From the NCBI RefSeq assembly GCF_034263275.1, contig NZ_CP139559.1:2232001-2296000 (forward strand): a DNA stretch of 64,000 nucleotides, read 5' to 3'. Shown here piece by piece: positions 27,814-37,600 of the stretch. Position 1 is the stretch's first letter. The number at the start of each line of letters is the position of its first letter. The notes under the pieces were generated by a model that did not search any database, had not been told where the DNA came from, and was given only the letters and a program-made list of their open reading frames with translations. The position numbers and the translations under genes are program-made. The DNA comes from Mucilaginibacter sp. cycad4 (GTDB lineage: Bacteria; Bacteroidota; Bacteroidia; Sphingobacteriales; Sphingobacteriaceae).

Positions 27814-28077
27814 TCATCTCTGTCTTTTGATCCCATATACAGGTAAAATTTTCAGGGACAACGAAACCATCTTCTTTCGCAAATCCCTGGGCGTATCACT
27901 TAATGCCAGCATAAATGCGCCCAATCCGGTGTCAGTGGTTGCCTGTATTTGGTCTGTGGTAAACAATAACCAAACTGGAAGAACAATCCCAATAGTTGTT
28001 CGCAGTCCTTCGTAAAAGCTCTCACTTTTGAAAAAAGCAACACTAACTTGCAACGGCCCAAGGCGCAAAGATTTCAT
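27814..28077 (-). pseudogene. N-terminal remnant of a FUSC/YccS-like membrane transporter
   Basis: The frame from ATG 28077 reads a normal N-terminus and then FYEGLRTTIGIVLPVWLLF. TGLGAFMLALSDTPRDLRKKM follows. This is the first membrane helix and the conserved L.S.SDTP-type loop of FUSC-family aromatic-acid exporter-like proteins. The frame stops at about 87 residues, whereas family members have roughly 650-750. The remaining nine-tenths is absent downstream, so this is a truncation. The open frame extends upstream to 28125 but the shorter start fits the family better. Confidence 0.6.
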
Positions 28078-28428
28078 ATTTACTTTAATGCGAAACAAAT
28101 ACCATGCATAGTATTTGTTTCGCAAAACTGTTTATTTATGTTGACAAAATCATTCTCCTTTTTTTAAATTTAGATATCTTTCATTTTAGAGCTAAATAAG
28201 TTCTCAAAAACTGAAAATCGGAAGGCCTTCAGTCTGACGTGAATGACATTAGATGTTATAAAGACTGGTGTGTCATCACTCGAATTCCGACTTGTGATAT
28301 GTTCGATTAGACTGAGTAACTCTTCGGCTCATATTTTCATTAAGGGACATTAATATATCCCCCTATGCATTTTAAGAGTTTTTTTGCCGGAGGCTTTCCC
28401 TGTGATTGGTTCCTACTATCCCCTGCTT

Positions 28429-28590
28429 TCAGGCATCTTTATTGATCTTTTCTATCACCGTTTGTATGGTCTCGCAAATCGATTCCATGTCCAGATTAAA
28501 AAACTCTCTTCGAGGGTCAACCCTGTATTTTGCGAGGATTTCGTGAATTTCCGCTTCTGCTTGTTTACAGTCATTCCGCCGAAATCAAGT
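28429..28590 (-). pseudogene. C-terminal fragment of an unidentified gene
   Basis: The minus strand reads a helical, charged, protein-like tail containing CKQAEAEIHEILAKYRVDP and ESICETIQTVIEKINKDA, ending in TGA. An in-frame stop lies just upstream and there is no start codon. It looks like the last 50 residues of a deleted gene. I do not recognise the family. Confidence 0.4.
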
Positions 28591-28874
28591 GGTCAATATC
28601 AGCGGTATATCCATATATTAACGAAAAGATGAAAGAATTGAACCGGCATACACCCGGCCAGGATTATGACCATATTGCGATCGGAACCGGTTTCGACGGT
28701 CTGGCAACCAACCCCAAAAGACCTGTTCCTGAACCATCAGCTCAACGCTTTATATGATGACATGAAAAATGACCCCGAATTATGGAGGGGCGTATCAAAA
28801 AGATCACCAGCCTGAATGCCAAACGCTTGTTACAGGATGATTGGGATGGCCTTGATCATGCCCCGATAGCCTAA
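28590..28874 (+). pseudogene. Remnant resembling an M19 (renal-type) dipeptidase C-terminus
   Basis: One frame reads YPYINEKMKELNR and then YDHIAIGTGFDG, close to the IGTDFDG metal-site region of membrane dipeptidases. Further C-terminal-like segments (DDMKNDPELWRGV and RIKKITSLNAKRLLQDDW, ending in a stop at 28874) are in other frames. At least two frameshifts are therefore needed to join them. No start or N-terminal half is present. The pieces are in the expected order, so this is a decayed gene, not a shadow. Confidence 0.5.
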
Positions 28875-30524
28875 TCAACCGGCTGCCGGCGGCAGGTAGG
28901 TCCCCGTCAGGCGGGCAACTTTATCGAGGTTCTGCCCGCTGAAGGTTTGAGACAACTCCGATTCCTGCTGTACAGATAGATAAGCCCTGATCTTGTCACT
29001 TTCGCGCGACAGTTTTTGAGCAGTATCCATTAGCATGTTTGGGGTTACCTGGAGCTGCGCCGCCAGCTGTGGCAGATTAACTGGATTTAACCCTTCATTA
29101 TTTTGTAAAGCATAAACAAGGCTGTTGGCTACCCAGGAATTCAAGATCGCTGGTTTACGGGGCTTTCCTGGTGCTGCACGTTTCGCAGGAGCCGGAACGC
29201 CGGACGGTATCTCGTAATCCAGATCTGGATCAGGGACGCTCTCCAACAGGACATCTAACTTGCGGGCACGAATAACTTCCTTTTCATATAGCTCTTTAGG
29301 CTTACCCAGCGGCTTATATGAGGTCCATACCAGGTCATGGAACAATTTCTCAATACACTTTTCAGCTATACTGCCTGCTTGTACACCTGGATAAAAACGG
29401 GTTCCCTGCTGGCGAAGCACTAATGAAAACCCGGGAGCAAACATAGCAGGGGTACGTAGCGCAACAGGTATTCTTACGGGAGCATTGGAATGCGCAGCGG
29501 CCAACGCATTGAGCGCAGAGACATCCGGGGTTTCCGCGCCCAAAAGCTGGTTGAGATTACGGACAACAGTGGCAAAAAACTGCTCCTGCCCGCTTCCACG
29601 ACTTTTGAAATAAGAATAGGCAGCAACCAGCCCGAGAAAGGGGTTCTCAAATTTCCCGTAAGCTAGATTGGATAGCATATCCTTAGGCAGGTAGTAAATA
29701 CCATTCGCAAATTTGCGCAATACGCCCTCCAGTAAGGTCAACTCTTCCTGTATGCGGAAACCTAAACGCTCCCGGTGATCCAGTTTAGCCAATGAAAAGA
29801 TCAATGAAGTAAACACCGGGCCATTTCGAAAGGTCATAAAACCTTGCGTCTGCCAACCCTCAAAAACATGTATGGGCATTTCCCTTGCTGGTTGCCCCTG
29901 CCGTTCCTGCCAAAGTTTCTCAGCTTTACGGCCTTCATAATATAAATAGTAAATACCCGGTTTCAGGCTTGCATGGAAACCGGTCCAGCCAAACCTATCC
30001 AGTTCTTCCCGAACGTAATTTTCTGTAAAATCACAGATGATCCGCCGATCGGCGTCCAGTAATTTGAAGTGATCTGTCAGGCGTTGGCCGGGTAAATAAA
30101 AATTACTGAATGTCGGTTCATCCGGATATCGAAAAAAAAGAAACAAAGCCCCGTTACCTTTTTCCGCGGGCAAGTCTGCCGTTGGTTCCCGGCTTATGGT
30201 TTCTGCATCGAGGCTGTAATATTCATGCGTCGTATTAAATCCGGCTGCCAGCGTTGCTGACGCTGTCTGGGGCGTGGGGATATTTTCATAGCGGTCCTGG
30301 TCTAATACGATATATTGCTCGGTATAGGCTTCGTTCAGCTTAAGCGTCAGTTTATACAGACCTTTAGAAGTCTCACAGGTGATCGAAGCATAATCGTCGG
30401 CAATGACCTGCATACGACCATCGTACAGCGTAAGGCGTGCAAATTCCGCCATAGGACCGCTCGCGAAAGCAGAAAGCGTAAAGCGCTCAATTGGCGCTGA
30501 AGCGGAAAGTGTTTGCGTTGCCAT
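28875..30524 (-). CDS. Uncharacterised protein of caspase module
   Basis: The 549-residue protein has no signal peptide or membrane span. Residues 1 to about 230 look like beta-sandwich repeats, with FTLSAFASGPMAEFARLTLYDG and GIYYLYYEGRKAE. A helical middle (about 240-420) contains NPFLGLVAAYSYFKSR and VVRNLNQLLGAETPDVSALNALAAA. A basic, Ala/Pro-rich linker (about 440-460) precedes a helical tail. I do not recognise a named family. Its start lies inside the 3' end of the caspase gene (38-bp overlap), so it is translationally coupled. It may be the regulator, substrate or partner of the protease. It shows no pore-forming gasdermin features that I can see. Confidence 0.8.
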   Translation of the reverse strand: MATQTLSASAPIERFTLSAFASGPMAEFARLTLYDGRMQVIADDYASITCETSKGLYKLTLKLNEAYTEQYIVLDQDRYENIPTPQTASATLAAGFNTTHEYYSLDAETISREPTADLPAEKGNGALFLFFRYPDEPTFSNFYLPGQRLTDHFKLLDADRRIICDFTENYVREELDRFGWTGFHASLKPGIYYLYYEGRKAEKLWQERQGQPAREMPIHVFEGWQTQGFMTFRNGPVFTSLIFSLAKLDHRERLGFRIQEELTLLEGVLRKFANGIYYLPKDMLSNLAYGKFENPFLGLVAAYSYFKSRGSGQEQFFATVVRNLNQLLGAETPDVSALNALAAAHSNAPVRIPVALRTPAMFAPGFSLVLRQQGTRFYPGVQAGSIAEKCIEKLFHDLVWTSYKPLGKPKELYEKEVIRARKLDVLLESVPDPDLDYEIPSGVPAPAKRAAPGKPRKPAILNSWVANSLVYALQNNEGLNPVNLPQLAAQLQVTPNMLMDTAQKLSRESDKIRAYLSVQQESELSQTFSGQNLDKVARLTGTYLPPAAG

Positions 30525-31494
30525 CGATGAGGAAAAGTTGTTTAACGTTAGTTTGCGTATTTTCTATACAATAAAGGCCGGGCAGCAGCGGTATAGGCCC
30601 TTCTTCTGCTCCCGCGGTTACCGTCCATGCGGCTATCGGGGAAAGGTCTGGCCCCAACAGGCGAAAATCCCCGGCGGTTGCAAAACTGACCGTTGCCGCC
30701 ACACCTGGCTTCGACTGTACGCCGCATATCACCAGTTCCTCCAATGGTCTGCCACCGTCGTTGATCACAGTTTGGATAATCTGGACGCGGTTATTGGCGC
30801 GTGCCAGTTCCTCGGTACGCCTCCGGCAGTAATCGATCAGGTTTTTTGCTGTAACGGTATTATTGCTGTCGGCAGCCGCTCCGCCCAGGCCTTCAACCAG
30901 CGAACGTGAAAAAAAACCGCGTACCAGCGAATTATCGGCCCCGCCAACCGGCGCTTCACCTGCTGTATTTTCAAAGGGCGTCGCGTAAATCACTATGCTG
31001 GCAACATCGCCGCCACGGGGACGGATCGCGTTGAGCCGGGTGTTGGAGGGTACCACGTTGATCTCGCGTGAGCGACAGCAATCCATAAAGAAATAAATCT
31101 CCGGAAACAAGGAAGATTCAACTAGGTAATTCAGATATCCTTTGGAAGAAAGCGCATAATTGCGCTGTATCTGGCTCCATTTTGGTAAACACAATCCGTT
31201 CAGGTCCCAGGTCACCCCCATGCCGTGACCAGCGAAAAAGAAATAAAAGCGCCGGAAAGTAATGTCCTGTGTTACAATCGCTGCCAGTGCGTCATCAATA
31301 TCATCCTGTAGCGGGCGCGCCGGGTTACGGGTATTGGGAATCAGGTAGCAGTTACGTACAGGTACATCTCCACCCTGAGCGTCCAGCAACCAGTAATGAA
31401 ACTGATTGGCATCATTAATCGGCCCCTGCAAAGCCGGTAAGCTAAGGTACTCGTCAACCCCTATAACTATTGCAAAATCACCGATATTGGGCAT
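30487..31494 (-). CDS. Caspase-like (peptidase C14) protease
   Basis: The 335-residue protein starts at ATG 31494; an upstream TTG at 31500 is also in frame. The caspase fold opens with FAIVIGVDEYLSLPALQGPINDA. The dyad His is H90 in FFFAGHGM and the Cys is C140 in FFMDCCRS, both in standard context. The C-terminal 80 residues form a separate beta-rich appendage (about 255-335). It is a cytoplasmic cysteine endopeptidase by family. Such proteases in bacteria often act in abortive-infection or conflict modules. Six bases separate it from the hydrolase stop upstream, and the downstream gene overlaps it. Confidence 0.88.
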   Translation of the reverse strand: MPNIGDFAIVIGVDEYLSLPALQGPINDANQFHYWLLDAQGGDVPVRNCYLIPNTRNPARPLQDDIDDALAAIVTQDITFRRFYFFFAGHGMGVTWDLNGLCLPKWSQIQRNYALSSKGYLNYLVESSLFPEIYFFMDCCRSREINVVPSNTRLNAIRPRGGDVASIVIYATPFENTAGEAPVGGADNSLVRGFFSRSLVEGLGGAAADSNNTVTAKNLIDYCRRRTEELARANNRVQIIQTVINDGGRPLEELVICGVQSKPGVAATVSFATAGDFRLLGPDLSPIAAWTVTAGAEEGPIPLLPGLYCIENTQTNVKQLFLIDGNANTFRFSAN

Positions 31495-31500
31495 GGTCAA

Positions 31501-32973
31501 TTAGTGCTCTAGTAAATAAGTGATACTACCAATAGCAAGTGCGGCCGGGTCTGCGAAACCACCGTGGTGCTCCGCTATACACTGCAGGCCGCGGGCTGCC
31601 CCATCTATTGTTTTTGCAAAGATGGTACGGTTGGTACTATCGGCCATGTAATCCCGGACAGCTTTTAATATATCATCCTGATCATAAGGCGCCGTTCCGC
31701 TCAGGTAGCGCTGCATACCAAGGATATAAGCGTCATACTCATTGGGTTCGAGAATGCCGGAAATAAGGTACAGCAGAGAATGTGTATAGACGTATTTGAC
31801 GCAGAAATCCAGGCACTCATAATGATCGTCCATGGTGAACATACGGAAACGGCCGATGTCCGCGCCGCTTTTGATCACCTTTTCATAAAAAAGATCGGAA
31901 CGGCAGGCCGGGGCCATAAAGACCGTATTGCGGATCCTGGCATTGATGCCGAGCTGATTGAAGGCCTCTATAAAATGACAAATAACAATGGCTCCGGCAG
32001 AATGACCTACCAAATCAATCGTAATCCCCTGATGTGTATCGGCAAATATTTTTAGCTGTTTTAAAAGGTAACCGCCTGCGTGCTGAGCAAGCGGGTCTGC
32101 AACGGAGGAATCCGTCTTCCACATTTCTTCTGCTTTATTTTTCATATCACTCCAGAGCCAGGTGCCGAAATCGGCGAGGTATACTTCCCGCAGGATCTCT
32201 TCAACTATGGTAGGATAGAAATTATGATCACGTTTAGCGATAAAGCGTTTAATAACCTTGAAAATGATGGTCACTGCTGCTTTGATCAGGCCCGCGATAG
32301 ACAAAATACCACGACTACCCGCGTCAGGAACATTGACGAGCTGATCCTTTTTGATCATGGCAAGCGAGTGGTCATCAAGCTGGTTAAGAGGGTTATTCTG
32401 AAAATAAGGGTCGGCCAGCAGCTCTTGTTCAATATCAACTTCGATCTCATCACTCAACAAACGATCGCTTCCGCTGATGACGTTTACAGAACGGCTACCG
32501 GTTTGCACAACATAATTCTGGAAAGGCGCCTCGTTTTGCAATTCGCGCTGAATATCATCATAGCTGAGCGTGCCCACGCCGCGGGAGCCGGCAATTGACG
32601 GCAACTCGATACCGAGTTTGCTGCCGGCAACCTTGATCACCTTTTCCAGTATCTTTTTAAAAAAAGTTGTTCCCCAGATCGATCCCAGGTTCTGTTCAAT
32701 CGTTTCGAAAAAGCCTGTTTCCCAAATAAAGGAAACAGGATGCACATCAGCCGCTGTCAGTAAAGGGGTAACGATTTCCGCGGTATTCATCCCGTTGTGC
32801 TCGTTGACGAGACCGCCATGAAAATACAGCAAAATGTGTTTTTGATTATCGCCCAGCTGGTTAAAGATCGCATCTACATCCTGAGGAGTAGTATTATACG
32901 CTGCAATACTGGATGGTTTGAAGGTGCCGCCGGGGCCGACATTGATGTAATTAAATTTTGAAAGTTCAGGCAT
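31501..32973 (-). CDS. Alpha/beta hydrolase of caspase module
   Basis: The 490-residue protein has the alpha/beta-hydrolase oxyanion-type segment ILLYFHGGLVNEHNG near residue 45. A nucleophile elbow GHSAG sits near residue 322 in ITIDLVGHSAGAIV. A later strand reads NTVFMAPACRSD, and the His is probably in TMDDHYE. The region between strand 3 and the nucleophile (about 90-300) is an unusually long insertion containing a hydrophobic stretch (AGLIKAAVTIIFKVIKRF), which could sit on a membrane. It may be a lipase or esterase. It abuts both neighbours: the preceding small frame ends TAA directly before its ATG, and the caspase begins within 10 bp. Confidence 0.82.
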   Translation of the reverse strand: MPELSKFNYINVGPGGTFKPSSIAAYNTTPQDVDAIFNQLGDNQKHILLYFHGGLVNEHNGMNTAEIVTPLLTAADVHPVSFIWETGFFETIEQNLGSIWGTTFFKKILEKVIKVAGSKLGIELPSIAGSRGVGTLSYDDIQRELQNEAPFQNYVVQTGSRSVNVISGSDRLLSDEIEVDIEQELLADPYFQNNPLNQLDDHSLAMIKKDQLVNVPDAGSRGILSIAGLIKAAVTIIFKVIKRFIAKRDHNFYPTIVEEILREVYLADFGTWLWSDMKNKAEEMWKTDSSVADPLAQHAGGYLLKQLKIFADTHQGITIDLVGHSAGAIVICHFIEAFNQLGINARIRNTVFMAPACRSDLFYEKVIKSGADIGRFRMFTMDDHYECLDFCVKYVYTHSLLYLISGILEPNEYDAYILGMQRYLSGTAPYDQDDILKAVRDYMADSTNRTIFAKTIDGAARGLQCIAEHHGGFADPAALAIGSITYLLEH

Positions 32974-33192
32974 TTAGTGTGTAGCTTTAGGTGGATCGAA
33001 TATATTGAAAATATGACATATCTCCAAAAACAAACTGATTATAAACAGTGTCAAATCACTCACCAACGGCGCTTCATCCGGAGATGACCCAAGCCAAGAA
33101 ATGGGCATTTTCAGAATAGCTCGTTCAAATAATGTCAGAAGCCCAAACAATTCGGAGATTAAAACGACCTGTTCATTTATCTTTGCTTTCAA
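32974..33192 (-). CDS. Small hydrophobic protein before the hydrolase, start uncertain
   Basis: The frame is open from about 33270 to a TAA at 32974 immediately followed by the hydrolase ATG. The only plausible start is TTG 33192 (72 residues). The open part upstream also looks coding (EVKEFLIEIAGRKPEIADLSEG), giving up to about 97 codons without ATG or GTG. It includes LISELFGLLTLFERAILK and a hydrophobic helix, LTLFIISLFLEICHIF. It could be the first gene of the caspase module or the surviving C-terminus of a larger lost protein. I do not recognise it. Confidence 0.45.
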   Translation of the reverse strand: MKAKINEQVVLISELFGLLTLFERAILKMPISWLGSSPDEAPLVSDLTLFIISLFLEICHIFNIFDPPKATH

Positions 33193-33544
33193 ACCTTCTG
33201 AAAGATCGGCGATCTCTGGTTTCCGCCCCGCGATTTCAATTAAAAATTCCTTAACCTCTAAAACTGCTTAAATCACCTGTAAAACACCCTCCAGGTGTTC
33301 TAATAGATGCCCGTTCATACTGCAAAAAAGAGAATCTTTCCAACCTATCAAATTATCTCTTAATTACCAGTGAAAATCGAAGTGTCAATAGTTATCGTAT
33401 TTTAAGTTTATTATCTGACTTTAAAGCCACAATTTTCTTTACATCTTCAATACCCTTTCTCTTACCCGAATTTCGGGAACTTTTTCAGTGCCCTCATACC
33501 GATCACGGCTCTTTTTATAAGATTACAGAGAAGCAAGAATGGGA
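33193..33544. other. Intergenic junction of caspase module and AT-rich island
   Basis: These 352 bp carry the upstream end of the small open frame and repeat copy A (33395-33452). A short CCCGAATTTCGGG palindrome lies near 33466. No other gene is visible. This is where the base composition changes toward high AT. Confidence 0.5.
33395..33452 (+). repeat. Dispersed repeat, copy A (left edge of AT-rich island)
   Basis: These 58 nt align along their length with copy C at 51317, and their central part with copy B at 45686. The core is ACAATTTTCTT.ACA.C.TCAATA. On the minus strand it encodes IEDVKKIVALKSDNKLK before a stop, so the repeat appears to be the 3' end of a coding sequence. It is the most diverged of the three copies. 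Confidence 0.65.
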
Positions 33545-34129
33545 TTAACGCCTGACCGGAACAGTTCGTTGGGTGGGTTTAACAGCGGATTGGTAAACAC
33601 CCTCATTATTCAACCTATTTTTCAATTCTTGTTGTAACTTGAGGACGTTATTTTCGAGTTCGATGATGCGTTCATGTTGCTTTTTATTGTTCTTCTGAAA
33701 CTCCTTTACATTAGATTCAAATTGATTGGGCATCATGTATGGGAAGGCTAGCGAAAATATAGTAAGTCCAAGACCAATAAAGATTGAAACACGCGCTACA
33801 AAAAGATTATGCTTGTTATATGAATAGCTAAGTTCATAAGACAACTGTGTTAAATAAATAAATTGTATCCGGTTAATTAGGACGTTTAGCCAGTTTACGT
33901 ACTTTGCTCGGTGTCCTGCTACATCTTCGATCAATGCTTCTTTCGATATCTCACTATAAAGCCCTGTAAATATCGATAACCACTGTTGAAACTTGTTAAT
34001 ATAATCCTCAATTTCCGCTCTTTTTAATTTCCGTCCCAATGTCGTATATTCAGTTTCAAAGAGCTTAAAATCACTGTTCTTTTGAGTAAAAACCTCTGCT
34101 AGGTCGTTGAAATTTGACGTTGTTGCCAT
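33545..34129 (-). CDS. Membrane-anchored coiled-coil protein, last gene of PRTase/GHKL operon
   Basis: The 194-residue protein has a helical N-terminal domain (1 to about 105), with one or two membrane helices at about 107-132 (VARVSIFIGLGLTIFSLAFPYMM). A coiled coil follows (about 140-170, NNKKQHERIIELENNVLKLQ), then a basic C-terminal tail. I do not recognise a family. It begins two bases after the REC-like gene's stop, so it is the distal gene of the four-gene operon. It could tether the complex to the membrane or be the membrane effector; this is inference. Confidence 0.78.
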   Translation of the reverse strand: MATTSNFNDLAEVFTQKNSDFKLFETEYTTLGRKLKRAEIEDYINKFQQWLSIFTGLYSEISKEALIEDVAGHRAKYVNWLNVLINRIQFIYLTQLSYELSYSYNKHNLFVARVSIFIGLGLTIFSLAFPYMMPNQFESNVKEFQKNNKKQHERIIELENNVLKLQQELKNRLNNEGVYQSAVKPTQRTVPVRR

Positions 34130-34131
34130 AA

Positions 34132-34644
34132 TTATAAGTTCGAAACATCTAATGGCCTATCATCTGAAAATTTTGTCTTAAGTAATTTTTTCACCAACAT
34201 TCTTATCTCTTCGGCAAACTCGTCATCCAATGTCTCTTCCTTTAAAATAGATTCCATAATGTTATTGCCTTGTTGATCTTTAGTATAGGAATTAATTTTG
34301 TTAATCGTTTTATTGCTATCTATACCCGTTACAAATAAAATATGACTTGCGCGTATAAAATCTCGCGTAAAGCTCAGCCCATTGCAAGCATCTTCTCCTT
34401 CTAATAATTGGTAATCCATAATATAAAGATCCGGGAGCACATTACTTATAATATCGGTAATTGCAGCGATAGCCTTTTTCTTAACGCTTGTACTATTTCC
34501 ATTACTGTACATTTTAGAAAGCAACGAGCGAAATTTTTTAAACTCGCTTTCGTCTGACGGGAAAACACTGTGCTCGGTCATCAATATGCTGGAAAAGAAC
34601 CGGTAATGGCTGATGTTGTCCTCAATAATCATAATATTGGCCAT
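34132..34644 (-). CDS. Response-regulator receiver-like protein
   Basis: The 170-residue single-domain protein opens MANIMIIEDN, giving the acidic pair E8-D9. DLYIMDYQL places the probable phospho-acceptor at D77. ILFVTGID supplies the conserved Thr (T105) of the REC switch. An insertion of about 20-25 residues before strand 3 (around 42-65) makes it longer than a normal 120-residue REC domain. It has no DNA-binding output domain. Two-base gaps separate it from its neighbours on both sides. A role as the phosphorylation-like switch between the GHKL proteins and the membrane protein is plausible but unproven. Confidence 0.75.
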   Translation of the reverse strand: MANIMIIEDNISHYRFFSSILMTEHSVFPSDESEFKKFRSLLSKMYSNGNSTSVKKKAIAAITDIISNVLPDLYIMDYQLLEGEDACNGLSFTRDFIRASHILFVTGIDSNKTINKINSYTKDQQGNNIMESILKEETLDDEFAEEIRMLVKKLLKTKFSDDRPLDVSNL

Positions 34645-34646
34645 AT

Positions 34647-37600
34647 TTAATCAAATGATAAGGGTATGTAAATTTTAAAAATATCTGCCTGCTCTTCCAG
34701 AAAGATCATTCTTTTTGATATGATATTTATGATGTTGTATATTAAATTAAGCCCATCGGTATTACGCCTTTTTAACAAATTATCGCTTAGTCCTTTGATG
34801 AAAGTTTCGGATTTATCGGAAAAGTTATTAGTCACCTGCACATAATAATTTTTCTTTATTTCTACGAGTGCTACAGTAATTATCAATTTATTGTCATCGT
34901 TTATCTCAAAAGGATTAGGATTGACTGCATGTTTTTTGATATTATATAGGATTTCGAACACCAACTCTTTCATCAGATTCTTGCAAAAAGAGAATTTTCT
35001 TTCTGCAAATTCTTCGGGTATACCGGAACGATCAAAGACAACCAACCCAACATCCTCTAAGAAATTAAGGTTGTCCTGTTCCATGGTCAATATATACTTA
35101 TAAGACTGTTCGATTTCATCCGCAAATTCTTTAAGCTTATGTCTTACCAGTACCGGATACTGGTCATCCTTCATGTCAAACAATTTTGCAGCGATGGTCA
35201 TCAAGTTTACTTTGTTCATGAGATAGGTTATAGCTACTTTCAAAAAGTTAGCGTTTTCCTTTACCCCGCTGATGGTATCTGCTGTCTGCAATTTCTTCAG
35301 ATAGTTTTTTACCAGAGTTTCATAAACGACGGTTCCGTGTTTCAAGGTGTAATAGTATTTGTTTTTGTTAAGTATTTCGATGTAAGCTCTGAGGCTGTCA
35401 TTGTTCAAATGGTGGTTGATAAAATCATTCAAATCGTTTCGTAAAAGCAACAATTGCCTGATCTTTTTGGGATCGAACCTCTCATAAGAAGGTGGAATAA
35501 TCACATCTGGTTCCTTTCGTCCAAAAGGAATCGCTCGTTGATCAGCAAGATTCGGGGCATTAGTTAGTACCTTAATGAGCGCCTGCCGCTCATCTTCATT
35601 TAACATATTATTATAAACACAAATTACGGCTTGTGAAGCCGTTTCAAATCCGCCGTTGTGCTGGTCGATCGCGATATCCGCTATACGCAGGTAAAAAATA
35701 TTTTTATAGGTGTTTTTTACCTGGAATTCGTAAAGTGCGCTCAGGTTATACTGATGAACTTGTTCATTCTCTCTAAAGTGGTAGTTGCTTTTACTATCCA
35801 ATGAAAGCTCAAAGGTAGAGAGTATGTATCTATTTTTTTTCTCGGAAACTCCATCAAAAACCTTGAAAAGCAAGCTTTCCTGGCTAAGATCATCACCCAT
35901 AAATTCAAATGATTCTTCATTTCGATATTCACCAACAAGCACAACATCATCGGTTTGCGTGAGCTGCCTCCTGTTTTTGTGTTTGATTGCTAGAAACGTG
36001 CCTCCGTTTTTTACTTCCAGAATCTGACAGATTAATTCCAAAATCTTAGTCAATTTGTCCTTTATCGAAACCGAGTTCTTATTCTCCTGAAGGTCGTTCC
36101 GCAACAAGGCTTTCAATAATATCATATATTGAAAAGACATAAATATCGAAGCCTCAGGTTTGTATACTGTACGTCCGTCGACAAAGTCAAACCGGGATAG
36201 CATATTATTGGCAAATTGAAAGGAGTAAGTACGCTCAAAAGCGTTCAACTTTCCAATAAACTCATCAGTATTACTGTCTGAAAACAGAATCAGGCGTTCA
36301 GCCTTATTCAAGAATTTATCGCTCGAGGTATGGAATATAAAAGTATTCTCTATAACAAGTAATCGTAATAACTGGGTAAAATGATCGTTGTAAGAATTTT
36401 TAAGTGTTTTGCCAGAGCCAGTCGCTATCAAATTACGGTCAATAATCTTCTTAATATTGACAACCAGTTGCAGAGCCTTGGCTTCATGTTCGATTATAAG
36501 CTCTTCTAATAACCCAACGTAATAAGTAATAAACTCCACGGGAAAGATTGCCTTTGTACGAATCGGGTCGACCAAGACGCGGTATTGCGGCTCTTCTAAC
36601 AACGAAATGCTATTTTCGGAGATGTGAAAATGTCTGTTTTCTTTGACCCGCTCAATACCTATCAGTACGAACCTGATGGCATTAAGCATATCAATGGAAT
36701 AGATGTAATTCATCTTTAATTTTGCTCCTCGTTTCAATAGAAATTTGAAGTTTTGGAAGGCGGAATATGCGGTCGACTCGTTTCCCTTTCTGGCTTGAAA
36801 GAATACATCCTCAACTTTTCCGTCCGCCAAAATCTTATCAACAATTTCAATCAGCGAATTGAGTACCCATTTAAAAACGCTTTGCTTTATAAAGTGATGA
36901 TGAATATAAGGGTCGAGGGTGCATATTTTAAATAGTGCATTTCGTAGTTCGTGACGAAAAACGGGATAGTCCGATAGGAAACTAGTTAGAGAATTATTCT
37001 GATCTTTTGTAAGTATCTGTTCAATAATAGCTTCATAAGATTCCTGACGGTTAAGCCCAAATGCTCTTTCAATGAGTTCGGCATGAACATATGCATCGCC
37101 CCGGCTTTTTACGGTAAATATTTTATTGAATTCATGCAAAAAAAGAAATTGAAACAGGGCCTTGGGGTGATCATCATCCTCTAATTTATCAAATTGACGT
37201 CCAATATCTAATGGCTCAAAGAGTCGCTCTTTCTCTTTAAAATGTATTCGCATGCTGTCCAAAACGGATTTTTGAGCCAGCTCTTTAAATTTTTCTCCGA
37301 GCACTATATAAGGAAATTTATTTCTGTAAACAACTGGGGTAACGTTGACATTTACAAAACTGAAGAATTTCTTAACTGTCAGCTTAGGTGTAGACCCACT
37401 TTTTAGTTTTTCCTGCAATTTTGTATAATTGTAATACCCCACTCGGTTGATCAGGTTGATACAACAATCGATACCTTTATTATCACTCCTTGCATTCTTG
37501 ATAAAAAAATTAATATCGGAAAGCGAATTCGTGGTGGATACAACATCATCCACAAATATGACTGCATCCGCACTATTTAAGATATCAGCATAGAAGATCT

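Larger units (their letters stand above)
27494..28874. other. Decayed region with gene remnants
   Basis: About 1.4 kb lack an intact gene. Three degraded coding traces are visible: a FUSC-like N-terminus, an unassigned minus-strand tail and an M19-dipeptidase-like piece. The rest (27494-27810 and 28126-28428) shows nothing I can assign. It marks the junction between PUL-A and the conflict-gene region. Confidence 0.6.

Noticed and set aside
28875..30524. Gasdermin partner of the caspase
   Set aside because: Bacterial gasdermins are usually shorter and have a pore-forming N-terminal beta domain with a short autoinhibitory C-terminus; the sequence shows no such pattern.
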